Shown here piece by piece: positions 1 through 7,234 of a DNA stretch of 64,000 bases. Each line of letters starts with the position of its first letter. Positions within the stretch are counted from its first letter, which is position 1. Below the pieces are notes generated by a model. The model ran no database searches. It was not told the DNA's origin and saw only the letters and a program-made list of their open reading frames with translations. The position numbers and the translations under genes were made by a program. Origin of the DNA: an uncultured delta proteobacterium (lineage in GTDB: Bacteria; Myxococcota_A; Polyangia; Polyangiales; Polyangiaceae); contig CAITIQ010000473.1 in the NCBI GenBank assembly GCA_903892415.1, forward strand, positions 28,174-92,173, in the 5' to 3' direction.

Positions 1-733
1 GGAGGGCCACGGCGAAATCGTCCGCTTGGTCGAACAGCCGACGGCGCGCGAGCAGTTCCCAGGCGATGACACCCGCCGCCCAAACATCGCAGCGCCGGTC
101 GAGTGCTCCACCCTGCACCTGCTCCGGCGGCATGTAAGCGACCTTGCCCTTGACGGCACCCGGACGGGTTTGGCTGATCCGTGAGGACGCGCGTGCGATG
201 CCAAAATCAGCGAGCCGAGCCATGCCGTCGGTTCCAACCAAGATGTTCTGCGGCGACACATCGCGGTGAACCACCTCGAGGCCTCTTCCGTCGTCGTCCT
301 TCAGCTCATGCGCAGCGTGAAGCCCTGCCAGCGCGTCGCAGAGAATGCGCATGGTCATGCCCAAAGGCAGCTCGCGACCGGCCTTCCTGGCGCGGCGAAT
401 CAGCCCGCTGAGGGAATCCCCCTCGACGTAATCCATGACCAGAAACAAGCTCTTGCCCGACTCGCCGACGTCCAGGGTGGGCACGATGTTCGGGTGGCGG
501 ATGCGAACCGCGAGTTTGGCCTCTTCGAGTAGGTCGGCCATGAAGTCGCCCTCGACTCCCTCCAAGTGCGGGTGCGTGAGCTTGATCGCCACGAAGCGTT
601 CAAAGCCTCCCGTTCCTCGGGATTGCGCAAGGTACACCGTTGCCATGCCGCCAGCGGCGATGGGCAAAATGACCTCATAGCGGCCAAGGTTCGCCGGGAT
701 GGACTCCTGCCCATCCGGAGAGGAACTACGCAC
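1..733 (-). CDS. Hanks-type serine/threonine protein kinase, 3' truncated by window edge
   Basis: Reading the minus strand from a GTG at 731-733 gives a protein kinase N-terminal half: a Gly-rich loop region (RYEVILPIAAGGMATVYLAQ), the invariant lysine in VAIKL, the catalytic loop HRDVSPQN, a DFG motif (LADFGIA), an activation segment ending in the PPE motif (MPPEQV) and the DVWAAGVIAWELL helix. The HRDVSPQN form of the catalytic loop is common in myxobacterial kinases. About 244 codons are present; the rest of the catalytic domain and any sensor domain lie before base 1. The GTG start is chosen because a promoter-like element ends only 6 bases upstream. Target unknown. Confidence 0.9.
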   Translation of the reverse strand, partial: MRSSSPDGQESIPANLGRYEVILPIAAGGMATVYLAQSRGTGGFERFVAIKLTHPHLEGVEGDFMADLLEEAKLAVRIRHPNIVPTLDVGESGKSLFLVMDYVEGDSLSGLIRRARKAGRELPLGMTMRILCDALAGLHAAHELKDDDGRGLEVVHRDVSPQNILVGTDGMARLADFGIARASSRISQTRPGAVKGKVAYMPPEQVQGGALDRRCDVWAAGVIAWELLARRRLFDQADDFAVAL

Positions 734-739
734 AGGCGC

Positions 740-769
740 AGGATAGGGCAGCCCTGTCGGCTCTGCCAA
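740..769 (-). promoter_or_regulatory. Candidate sigma70-type promoter of the kinase gene, possibly leaderless
   Basis: On the minus strand TTGGCA (764-769) and TATCCT (740-745) are separated by 18 bases. The GTG proposed as the kinase start begins 6 bases after the -10 box, so transcription could start at or next to the initiation codon. Only the box similarity is seen; leaderless initiation is inference. Confidence 0.35.
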
Positions 770-790
770 CGGAGTCTATGCGGAATTGCC

Positions 791-2065
791 TCATACACCT
801 TCTCTTGCACTTGAAGTGTCACTTGTAACCATCGCCCCCACACGCGGCCCATCGACCAAAATCGAGAGCACCATGTCGGAAAGCACGTTGGTCACGGAGC
901 GGGCGCGCGCCACGACCCAATCCACCGAGAGCAGCAGCGGCAGAACTTCGATCGGCAATCCCACCGTGTTCAAGACGAGCGCAAGCGAGATAAAGCCGGC
1001 CTCGGGTACGCCGGCGACGCCCATCGCTGCGATCATGCAAATGCCAGCTGCGGCAAACTGCTGTCCCAGGCTCAGGTCGAGTCCGCTCGCTTGCGCAACG
1101 AACAGCACCGCCATCCCTTCGTAAAGAATGATGCCGTCGTTGTTGAGGTTGGTTCCCACGCACGCGCCCAAGGTCGAGGACGCTTTTGAGACACCCAGCC
1201 GATCCAAAGCCCGCAACGTGATCGGTAGCGTCGCGAGACTCGAGTTCGCGCCCGCCGCGTAGATCACAGGCTCTCGGGCAGCTCGCCAAAAGTTGCGCAG
1301 CCCAAGGCGCGAATAAAACAGAATCCACGCCTGGTAGACGATCGCCACGTGCAAGACGAGCCCAAGGACGCCCACCGCGACGTACAGGCCAAGGCTAACA
1401 AAGGGTGAGTAGCCTCGCTCTCCAACGGTCTTAGCCACGACGCCAAAAACGGCTAGCGGCACCAATCGGATGATCCACCCGAGCACATGCTCGGTGCTCG
1501 ACAGCAGAATCGACACGCCGTCATCGACCACCTTGAAGCTGGTTTCGCCCTTGGCCTCTTGCTCTCGTTTCACTTTCCGTAGACCAAATCCAAACAGCAA
1601 GGCGAGCAGCACGATGCCGATCACGGCGTTTTCCACGAACGGCTTCGCTGTGCTTTCGGGAACGTGCGAGACCAACGTCTTCAGAAAGTCGATCTTCTTT
1701 CCGGCGTAGTCCGGGCCCGTCGCCGAGCGGCTCGCCAAACCGTTCTCGAGCTCTACGCGCATGACAGCGCCGGGCTGCAAGCTGTTGGAAATCAGCATGC
1801 CGAGCCCCAACGCCAAAAGACCGTTGAGAATGGCGAAGCCAATCATCCTCAGGCCACCGCTCAAGCGAACATCGGTCTTGAGGATGGCGCTGAGAATGCT
1901 GAGGAACATGAGCGGCGCGGCCACGGCTTTGATCATTTGGATGACCAAGGTTGCGATCTCACCGAAGGGACCTGCAGCTTTGCCGAGGACCGGCCCGAGC
2001 AAGAGGCCCAACGCCATCGCCACTCCAATTTGCGCCGACAGCGGGAACTTGCTCTTTTCGCTCAT
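791..2065 (-). CDS. Dicarboxylate/amino acid:cation symporter (DAACS, SLC1/GltP family)
   Basis: A 424-residue polytopic membrane protein. It begins MSEKSKFPLSAQIGVAMALG and carries the family landmarks: a serine-rich hairpin (AGANSSLATLPITL), a TM7-type break (GTNLNNDGIILYEG, where most relatives have NMDG), AGVPEAGFISLALVL, and a terminal D-x-x-x-x-RSVTNVLSD helix. Such proteins import dicarboxylates or acidic amino acids with H+ or Na+. The open frame runs further upstream, but that part is antisense to the YqeY-like gene, so the ATG at 2063-2065 is chosen. Substrate cannot be read from the sequence; the NMDG to NNDG change at the cation/substrate site may matter. Confidence 0.9.
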   Translation of the reverse strand: MSEKSKFPLSAQIGVAMALGLLLGPVLGKAAGPFGEIATLVIQMIKAVAAPLMFLSILSAILKTDVRLSGGLRMIGFAILNGLLALGLGMLISNSLQPGAVMRVELENGLASRSATGPDYAGKKIDFLKTLVSHVPESTAKPFVENAVIGIVLLALLFGFGLRKVKREQEAKGETSFKVVDDGVSILLSSTEHVLGWIIRLVPLAVFGVVAKTVGERGYSPFVSLGLYVAVGVLGLVLHVAIVYQAWILFYSRLGLRNFWRAAREPVIYAAGANSSLATLPITLRALDRLGVSKASSTLGACVGTNLNNDGIILYEGMAVLFVAQASGLDLSLGQQFAAAGICMIAAMGVAGVPEAGFISLALVLNTVGLPIEVLPLLLSVDWVVARARSVTNVLSDMVLSILVDGPRVGAMVTSDTSSAREGV

Positions 2066-2134
2066 GGACTCCGCGAAGGCTACAGCACCAAGCTGCGCTT
2101 GACCCCCGCTCGTATGGGCGCGAGTCTCCGCCGC

Positions 2135-2575
2135 ATGTTGCTCGACGAGATCAAGGCTCAGATGTTCCAGGCGATGAAGGCGGGCGACTTGGTGCGTAAG
2201 GAGATCCTGCGGGTGGCGGTTGGTGAGATCACCACGGAGGCTGCTCGTCCAGGACGTAAGGGGGACGACGAGGAGTCTCAGGCCATCCTGCGCAAGCTGA
2301 TCAAGTCCACCGAGGAGACGCTGGGCTCCGAGACAGACGCTGAGAAGCGGGCCGTACTCGAACGTGAGCGGGCTGTTTTGGCCGAATTCCTGCCGAAGAG
2401 TCTCGACGTCGCGGCGATCGTCGAGGCGCTCGCGGCGGTGCACCAGGCCATCCGCGATGCGGGCAATGACGGGCAGGCTACCGGCGTTGCGATGAAGGAG
2501 CTCAAGAGCAAAGGTGCAGTCGTCAACGGCAAAGATGTCGCGCTGGCGGTTCGCCAAGTGCGAACCCCGGGCTAA
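2135..2575 (+). CDS. YqeY/GatB-associated domain protein
   Basis: A 146-residue protein aligned to the YqeY family: MLLDEIKAQMFQAMKAGDLV, then a helical bundle and the C-terminal segment GQATGVAMKELKSKGAVVNG that resembles the tail domain of GatB. YqeY proteins are small and soluble; a role near amidotransferase-dependent tRNA charging is assumed from the GatB similarity but not proven. It diverges from the symporter. An ATG seven codons upstream (2114) is an alternative start; neither has a clear Shine-Dalgarno, and 2135 is chosen because it matches the usual family N-terminus. Confidence 0.82.
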   Translation: MLLDEIKAQMFQAMKAGDLVRKEILRVAVGEITTEAARPGRKGDDEESQAILRKLIKSTEETLGSETDAEKRAVLERERAVLAEFLPKSLDVAAIVEALAAVHQAIRDAGNDGQATGVAMKELKSKGAVVNGKDVALAVRQVRTPG

Positions 2576-2718
2576 TTTCGCGAAGAGGGCCTCTGGTCTC
2601 GACCATTCGTGCGTCTTGACGCAAGATTCGTCTCAACTTGCGTTTGGTTGATCCGAGCGAATAGGCACAACCTCAACAATCGTCTACGCTGCTCTGCACG
2701 TAGGAGGACTCGAAGCGG

Positions 2719-4572
2719 GTGAAGTTCGTTTGCGACAGCTGCAACGCGAAGTACCAGATCGGCGACGACAAGGTCGCAGGTAAGACCCTCCGCATGAAGT
2801 GCCGGCGATGCGGGCACATGATTCAGGTGGCCGCCACGGTCACCGAGAGTTCGGTCTCGCAGAAGCCCCCTCAGGACCCGTCGGTTGGTACGCGCCAACC
2901 TGCGCTGGAGCCGTCGTTCCCCAACGCGGACATGGGGAATGAGGATGGAGCGACGGTGGTGAAGCCGTCCCCTTTGTTTTTGCTCGAGGCGGGAGGCTTG
3001 GGTGGCGTTCCGCCGTCCACTCCTCCCCCCGGCGGGATCCCGCGCCCAGGGCCTTCGGTCGCTGGAACGTCTCAGCCGTTTCGAGGCGGACCTCGGATCG
3101 TGCCTCCGGCCAGACCGTCGATGCGCAGCAGTGTCGCTCCGGCGGCTCCAGGGACTCCCGGCGCCGCATCTCCGCGTCCGCAATCGATACCCGGCACTCA
3201 GCCCGTGCCCGGCACCCAGTCGATGCCCGGCACTCAGACACAGAGCGCTCCGGGACTTTACGGCGGCTTCGCGCGAGCGGTGAACGCACCCAACAAGGCG
3301 GCTGACGCTCCGGCCGTTCCGACAGAAGATTGGTACGTCGGTGTGAACGGTGTGCCGCTGGGCCCCGTGCGCCTCGCGGTGCTGCGTGACAAGGCTGCGC
3401 AGGGCCAGGTGGACGGTGAGTCCTTGGTTTGGCGTGAAGGCTTTGATGAGTGGCAGCCCGCAAAAACCTTCCCGGGCCTGATGGCCATTATCGACGAAGC
3501 GCGCCAGACCCGCGCAAGCCGGACGAATCTGCCAGCGGTTACAGCCCCAACCCCGCACGCTGCTGCGCCGCAGCCCGAGCCGAGTATTCCGTTCAACCTC
3601 GTCAACGCGCGTGGATCGATCGGGGATGCCGTTCCGAATGGTGGCTCGAGCTCGGAGCAGTCATCCTCGAGCAACGCCGCTGCGATTGGCGGAGCTGCCG
3701 TTGTCGTTGGCAGCGGGTTTGACCCGTTCGCCGCACCAAAGCCTGCCGATCCCGTAGCGCAAACTGCTTCGACCAGCAGCTCCAACAACGGAGCCGCAGC
3801 TGCGGGCGGTTGGGGTGAGCCGGCCGGCAGCCCGAGTGGCTTTGGTCTCTCCACGACCGGAGCGTCCGCAGCTGACACAAGCTTCGAGCCGCCGAAAAAG
3901 AAGGGCATTCACCCAGCCGTTTGGGCGTTTGTGGCGATGGCGGCTGCCTTTGGTGGCGTCGCCGCTTGGGCCATCTTCTTGAGGAAGCCCAACGTCGTCT
4001 ACATGCCCGGTGAAAGCACCACCGTGGCTGCCCAGCCGGGCCAGAACGTCCCACTTCCCTCCACTGCCGGTAACACCACGGCGACGGCGTCGTCCAGCGC
4101 CGTGCTCGAGCCCCAAGTTGATGCCTCAGGCAAACCCGTGATTAACAGCGGAGGCGGCGGGCCTCGTCCCTCTGCTTCGGTTAGCAAAACGGGCGAGTAC
4201 GTCGCTCCGATCGACAATGGCGGCCCTACGGTGACTGGCCCTTCGACGAGCGAGCCACCGCCCAGCGACGGTCCGCTCACTTCGGGTCAGGTTAGCGGCG
4301 TAGTCAGCTCCAACACGGCGCGCGTGCGCAAGCGTTGTTGGGACGCCGCCTCGAGCGGCCGTTCCTCCGACGCACCCTCGAGCGTAAAGGTCACCGCAGA
4401 CATCACGATCGCGCCGAGCGGAAGCGTGTCCTCGGTCAAGGTTTCCGGTGGTAATGAGAAGTACTACCCCGGTCTCGTTAGCTGCGTTCAGTCGACGATT
4501 TCCGGGTGGAAGTTCCCCACGGCGGGCGAGTCATCCACGGTCAAAGTGCCCTTCAGTTTTGCCGCCCAGTGA
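2719..4572 (+). CDS. GltJ/AgmX-like protein: zinc ribbon, GYF domain, TM helix, AgmX/PglI C-terminal domain
   Basis: A 617-residue modular protein. Residues 1-35 are an MJ0042-type zinc ribbon with Cys5, Cys8, Cys28 and Cys31. A Pro/Ala-rich disordered stretch follows, then a GYF_2 domain (about 203-260; EDWYVGVNGVPLGPV), a second linker, one TM helix (about 398-418) and a TonB-C-like AgmX/PglI domain (about 524-617) with two cysteines. This order matches GltJ (AgmX) of Myxococcus xanthus, an inner membrane component of the Agl-Glt gliding machinery whose cytoplasmic zinc ribbon and GYF domains contact polarity regulators and whose C-terminus lies in the periplasm. GTG start with AGGAGG at 2702-2707. 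No other gliding gene lies in this window, so the exact role is inferred. Confidence 0.78.
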   Translation: MKFVCDSCNAKYQIGDDKVAGKTLRMKCRRCGHMIQVAATVTESSVSQKPPQDPSVGTRQPALEPSFPNADMGNEDGATVVKPSPLFLLEAGGLGGVPPSTPPPGGIPRPGPSVAGTSQPFRGGPRIVPPARPSMRSSVAPAAPGTPGAASPRPQSIPGTQPVPGTQSMPGTQTQSAPGLYGGFARAVNAPNKAADAPAVPTEDWYVGVNGVPLGPVRLAVLRDKAAQGQVDGESLVWREGFDEWQPAKTFPGLMAIIDEARQTRASRTNLPAVTAPTPHAAAPQPEPSIPFNLVNARGSIGDAVPNGGSSSEQSSSSNAAAIGGAAVVVGSGFDPFAAPKPADPVAQTASTSSSNNGAAAAGGWGEPAGSPSGFGLSTTGASAADTSFEPPKKKGIHPAVWAFVAMAAAFGGVAAWAIFLRKPNVVYMPGESTTVAAQPGQNVPLPSTAGNTTATASSSAVLEPQVDASGKPVINSGGGGPRPSASVSKTGEYVAPIDNGGPTVTGPSTSEPPPSDGPLTSGQVSGVVSSNTARVRKRCWDAASSGRSSDAPSSVKVTADITIAPSGSVSSVKVSGGNEKYYPGLVSCVQSTISGWKFPTAGESSTVKVPFSFAAQ

Positions 4573-5095
4573 GACTTGGTGAACTTGGGGGCGACCAAAC
4601 GTCCCCCGTTTCACAGTCGATGTGTCGCAGCTGAATGCCTTTGGCTGAGAGCTCGAGCGTGCCAAAGACAATGGGCAACTCGAAGCGACGAGGCCCGATC
4701 GAGCCTGGGTTGAACACCGCGAGCCCAGGCCAGCGGGCCGCAAACGGAACGTGCGAGTGTCCGCACACGACCAGGTCGCAGTCCTCTTGGGTCGCTAACT
4801 TCCTCGCTTCCGGACGCAGGCGCGGCCCGTAAACCGCGATGTGAAGCAGCAAGATCGAGAACAGTATGCTGCTGCCGTCACTCACCCGCAGCGTCAGCAC
4901 ATCGGGGAATTCGGCCCTGCCATCGATGTTGCCGCGGACAGCGTGAACGGGCGCAACGGTCGCTAGCTCGTCGATCACCCGCGGATCGCCGATGTCGCCG
5001 GCATGGAGGATTGCGGCGGGCCGGAGGGTTTGGAGGCGCTCCCGGACGAGGGGATGCGGCTTGCTGTGGGTGTCGGCCACCAGGGCTAGCCTCAA
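4553..5095 (-). CDS. YfcE/MJ0936-type metallophosphoesterase
   Basis: A 180-residue calcineurin-like phosphoesterase with all metal-binding motifs in order: VADTH, HAGDIGD, RGNID, CGHSH and the final FNPGSIG. The length fits the YfcE/MJ0936 family (about 160-185 residues), small Mn2+ phosphodiesterases of uncertain natural substrate. The TTG at 5093-5095 is selected because it sits where relatives start, five residues before the first motif; the open frame continues to 5215 without conserved sequence. Its 3' end overlaps the end of the GltJ-like gene convergently by 20 bases. Confidence 0.82.
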   Translation of the reverse strand: MRLALVADTHSKPHPLVRERLQTLRPAAILHAGDIGDPRVIDELATVAPVHAVRGNIDGRAEFPDVLTLRVSDGSSILFSILLLHIAVYGPRLRPEARKLATQEDCDLVVCGHSHVPFAARWPGLAVFNPGSIGPRRFELPIVFGTLELSAKGIQLRHIDCETGDVWSPPSSPSLTGRQN

Positions 5096-5261
5096 GTCCC
5101 CTGAGAGCGTCGAGATCTGCCTTGTTTCGTGGGTTAGCGAGGCGGTTGCGGTTCGTCGTCGGGAAGCTCCCATTCGCCAGCAGGTGTGGCTGCACGGGGT
5201 CTGCCGCAAGCGCAATCTGACCGATCCTCGAGCAGTGGGTTGTCAACAGCAATTGAGAGAA

Positions 5262-5282
5262 TTTTCTCCCACTTTCTTCCAC
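5262..5282 (-). promoter_or_regulatory. MraZ-box-like direct repeat, reverse orientation
   Basis: On the minus strand GTGGAAGAAAGTGGGAGAAA is two GTGG(G/A)-type words spaced exactly 10 bases. MraZ is known to bind tandem TGGGN words with 5-base spacers near its own promoter. This copy points away from mraZ and matches the one at 5430-5449 in most positions. Confidence 0.45.
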
Positions 5283-5389
5283 CGTTAGCCCAGACAACAA
5301 ACGTCAATAATTTGGCCATCGTTCGGCGTAGGCTGTAACGGCCCCCCATGGGCCATTTCGCATTTGCGCGCAAGAAACTGACGGCTCCG

Positions 5390-5418
5390 TTGACACGGTG
5401 GGGCTCGGTCCGTAGCGT
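5390..5418 (+). promoter_or_regulatory. Candidate mraZ (dcw operon) promoter
   Basis: A perfect TTGACA at 5390-5395, 17 bases, then TAGCGT at 5413-5418. Predicted transcription would start near 5425, just before the MraZ-box-like repeat and about 50 bases before the mraZ ATG. The -10 is only a partial match. Confidence 0.5.
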
Positions 5419-5429
5419 GGCCCCAGTTA

Positions 5430-5449
5430 GTGGGAGAAAGTGGTGACAG
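5430..5449 (+). promoter_or_regulatory. MraZ-box-like direct repeat upstream of mraZ
   Basis: GTGGGAGAAAGTGGTGACAG holds two GTGG words with a 10-base period, as in known MraZ operators (TGGGN words separated by 5 bases). It lies 24 bases before the mraZ start, just downstream of the promoter-like element, which fits autorepression of the dcw operon. Confidence 0.5.
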
Positions 5450-5473
5450 CGCCCAAACCCCACGGATACCCCC

Positions 5474-5923
5474 ATGTTCAGAGGTCACTTCGAGCACGCG
5501 ATCGACGAGAAAGGCCGAACCAGCCTTCCTGCGCGTTTTCGCGAGGTGCTCGGGCCCAATCTGGACTACCGCCTGGTGGTAACCCCGGCGCTGGGGGACC
5601 CGTGTTTGGACGTCTACCCCATGGCTGCGTGGGAGAAGCTCGAGTCCAAACTAGCGGAGCTCAACGCCTTCGACCCCCAAGTCGTGGAGTTCCGACGCTT
5701 TTACGTGTCGGCGGCGGTCGAGGTGGAGATCGACAAGCAGGGGCGAATCCTGGTGCCCCCCGCGCTCCGCGAGCACGCCTCGCTCAACAAGTCGGCGATG
5801 TGGCTTGGCCACGGTCAAAAGGCCGAGCTTTGGGCAAAGGAGAACTGGGTAACGCTGTCGCGCGAGAAGAACCCCGCCGACCTCCGGGAACTGCGGGCTG
5901 CCATGGGGAAGCTGGGCTTGTGA
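5474..5923 (+). CDS. mraZ: Transcriptional regulator MraZ
   Basis: A 149-residue protein with two MraZ/SpoVT-AbrB-type repeats: the first begins MFRGHFEHAIDEKGRTSLP and the second carries VEIDKQGRILVPPALREHA. MraZ is a DNA-binding ring-shaped repressor of the division and cell wall cluster, of which it is the first gene. Length and both DxKGR-type signatures are standard. It starts at ATG with no good Shine-Dalgarno and is followed 19 bases later by rsmH. The candidate operator just upstream supports autoregulation. Confidence 0.96.
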   Translation: MFRGHFEHAIDEKGRTSLPARFREVLGPNLDYRLVVTPALGDPCLDVYPMAAWEKLESKLAELNAFDPQVVEFRRFYVSAAVEVEIDKQGRILVPPALREHASLNKSAMWLGHGQKAELWAKENWVTLSREKNPADLRELRAAMGKLGL

Positions 5924-5942
5924 GCCGGCTAAGGGGGCGAAA

Positions 5943-6899
5943 GTGAACGTTGTCAACGTGGTGCCGATGCCGATGAGAGTTTTTCAAGAAGATGAGTCGG
6001 AGTCTGTCGCGCACGTCTCCGTCCTCCTCAACGAGTCGGTGCACGCGCTCGCGCCCCGAGCTGGTGGTCTGTATGTGGACGCCACCCTCGGCGCAGGCGG
6101 GCACTCGGAGGCCTTGTTGCAGCAGGGCGCGACCGTGATTGGGATCGATCGTGATGAGGTGGCTCTCGGGCTGGCGCGCGAACGCTTGTCACCCTTTGGT
6201 GAACGCTTTGTCGCGCTCCACGGTGCCTTCAGTGAGTTGGGCGTGCTGCTCGAACGCCAGTCGATTCAGCAGGTGGACGGCATTCTCGCGGACGTAGGCG
6301 TAAGTTCGATGCAGCTCGACGAAAGCGAGCGAGGTCTTTCCTTCCGACGCGAGGGGCCGCTCGACATGCGCATGGATCGCGGGTCGGGGGAGACCGCGCT
6401 GGAACTGATTGCCCGTCTCGGTGACGACGATCTGGCTAACCTCATCTATCGCTTCGGTGAAGAACGACGCAGCCGTCGCATCGCTCGCTGCATCAAACAG
6501 GCTCATTCCGCGGGCGAGCTCGCGACCACCTTGGACCTGCGCCGAGCCATTGTGCGCGCCGTAGGGCCCGCACGCGTCGGTGGCGTCGACCCGGCCACCC
6601 GAACCTTTCAGGCGCTCCGCATCGCCGTTAACGGCGAACTCGACGAGCTCACGTCGCTGCTTATGGCAGCGCGTTCGTTGCTCGTCGACGGCGGCGTCAT
6701 GGCGGTGATCTCCTTCCACTCGCTGGAGGACCGCATCGTCAAACGCGAGTTCCAGGACCGCGAAGTGTGGGCGCCGCTCACCAAGAAACCGTTGCCTCCC
6801 AGCGAAGCCGAACAGGCTGCAAATCCGCGCGCTCGTAGCGCGAAGCTGAGGGCCGCGCGCAGGCTCGGCAAGTCGAGCCTCGAAGGGATGTTCTCTTGA
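5943..6899 (+). CDS. rsmH: 16S rRNA (cytosine(1402)-N(4))-methyltransferase RsmH
   Basis: A 318-residue SAM-dependent methyltransferase (former MraW). Visible motifs are HVSVLLNESV, the SAM-binding DATLGAGGHSEA, GIDRD, ILADVGVSSMQLD, GPLDMRMD, the TFQALRIAVN helix and AVISFHSLEDRIVK near the end. It methylates N4 of C1402 of 16S rRNA. GTG start with a GGGGG-rich Shine-Dalgarno about 5 bases upstream. Its TGA overlaps the TTG start of the ftsL-like gene by three bases, so translation is probably coupled. Confidence 0.96.
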   Translation: MNVVNVVPMPMRVFQEDESESVAHVSVLLNESVHALAPRAGGLYVDATLGAGGHSEALLQQGATVIGIDRDEVALGLARERLSPFGERFVALHGAFSELGVLLERQSIQQVDGILADVGVSSMQLDESERGLSFRREGPLDMRMDRGSGETALELIARLGDDDLANLIYRFGEERRSRRIARCIKQAHSAGELATTLDLRRAIVRAVGPARVGGVDPATRTFQALRIAVNGELDELTSLLMAARSLLVDGGVMAVISFHSLEDRIVKREFQDREVWAPLTKKPLPPSEAEQAANPRARSAKLRAARRLGKSSLEGMFS

Positions 6900-7234
6900 A
6901 GCAGCGCCCGTTCCTGGCCCTGTGGACCTTGGCCGTCTTCGCGACGGTGGTCGCCTTCGTGTTGCACCTCGGTCTGCGCGGTAAGACCGTGGACCTCGGT
7001 TACAAGCTCGGCAAAGCGCGCAAAGAGCAGGCTCGCTTGCGTGAGATGAAGCGCGTGCTCTCGCTCGAGGAAACCAGCTATCGAACGCCCGAGCGCGTCG
7101 AGCGGGTGGCGCGCAACCTGTTGGGCATGAGCCCACCGCCGCCCGAGCGCGTGATCGTGCTTTCGAACGCGCCGGTGCCGGCTTCACGCTTGAAGGTGCG
7201 CGCTGAGACCGGTGAGAGCGGAGAATCGCCGTGA
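6896..7234 (+). CDS. ftsL: FtsL-like division protein
   Basis: A 112-residue bitopic membrane protein: a short basic N-terminus, one TM helix (about residues 6-27), then a coiled-coil segment rich in Lys, Arg, Glu and Leu and a short Pro-rich tail (SPPPPE). Sequence conservation of FtsL is low; the call rests on topology, size and the position between rsmH and ftsI. FtsL works with FtsB and FtsQ in activating FtsWI at the septum. The TTG start overlaps the rsmH stop and its own stop overlaps the GTG of ftsI. Confidence 0.8.
   Translation: MKQRPFLALWTLAVFATVVAFVLHLGLRGKTVDLGYKLGKARKEQARLREMKRVLSLEETSYRTPERVERVARNLLGMSPPPPERVIVLSNAPVPASRLKVRAETGESGESP

Larger units (their letters stand above)
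5096..5473. other. Intergenic region between the phosphoesterase and mraZ
   Basis: 378 bases with no supported gene. They contain a promoter-like element and a MraZ-box-like repeat next to mraZ, and a second, oppositely oriented repeat at 5262-5282. Part of 5096-5215 is open in frame with the phosphoesterase, so that gene could start earlier. Confidence 0.6.

Noticed and set aside
1664..2134. Open frame extending the YqeY-like gene upstream
   Set aside because: It is antisense to the symporter and has no protein-like sequence; the family start is at 2135 (or 2114).
5216..5340. Minus-strand TTGACG and TTGACA boxes as a promoter for the phosphoesterase
   Set aside because: No -10 box at acceptable spacing for either.
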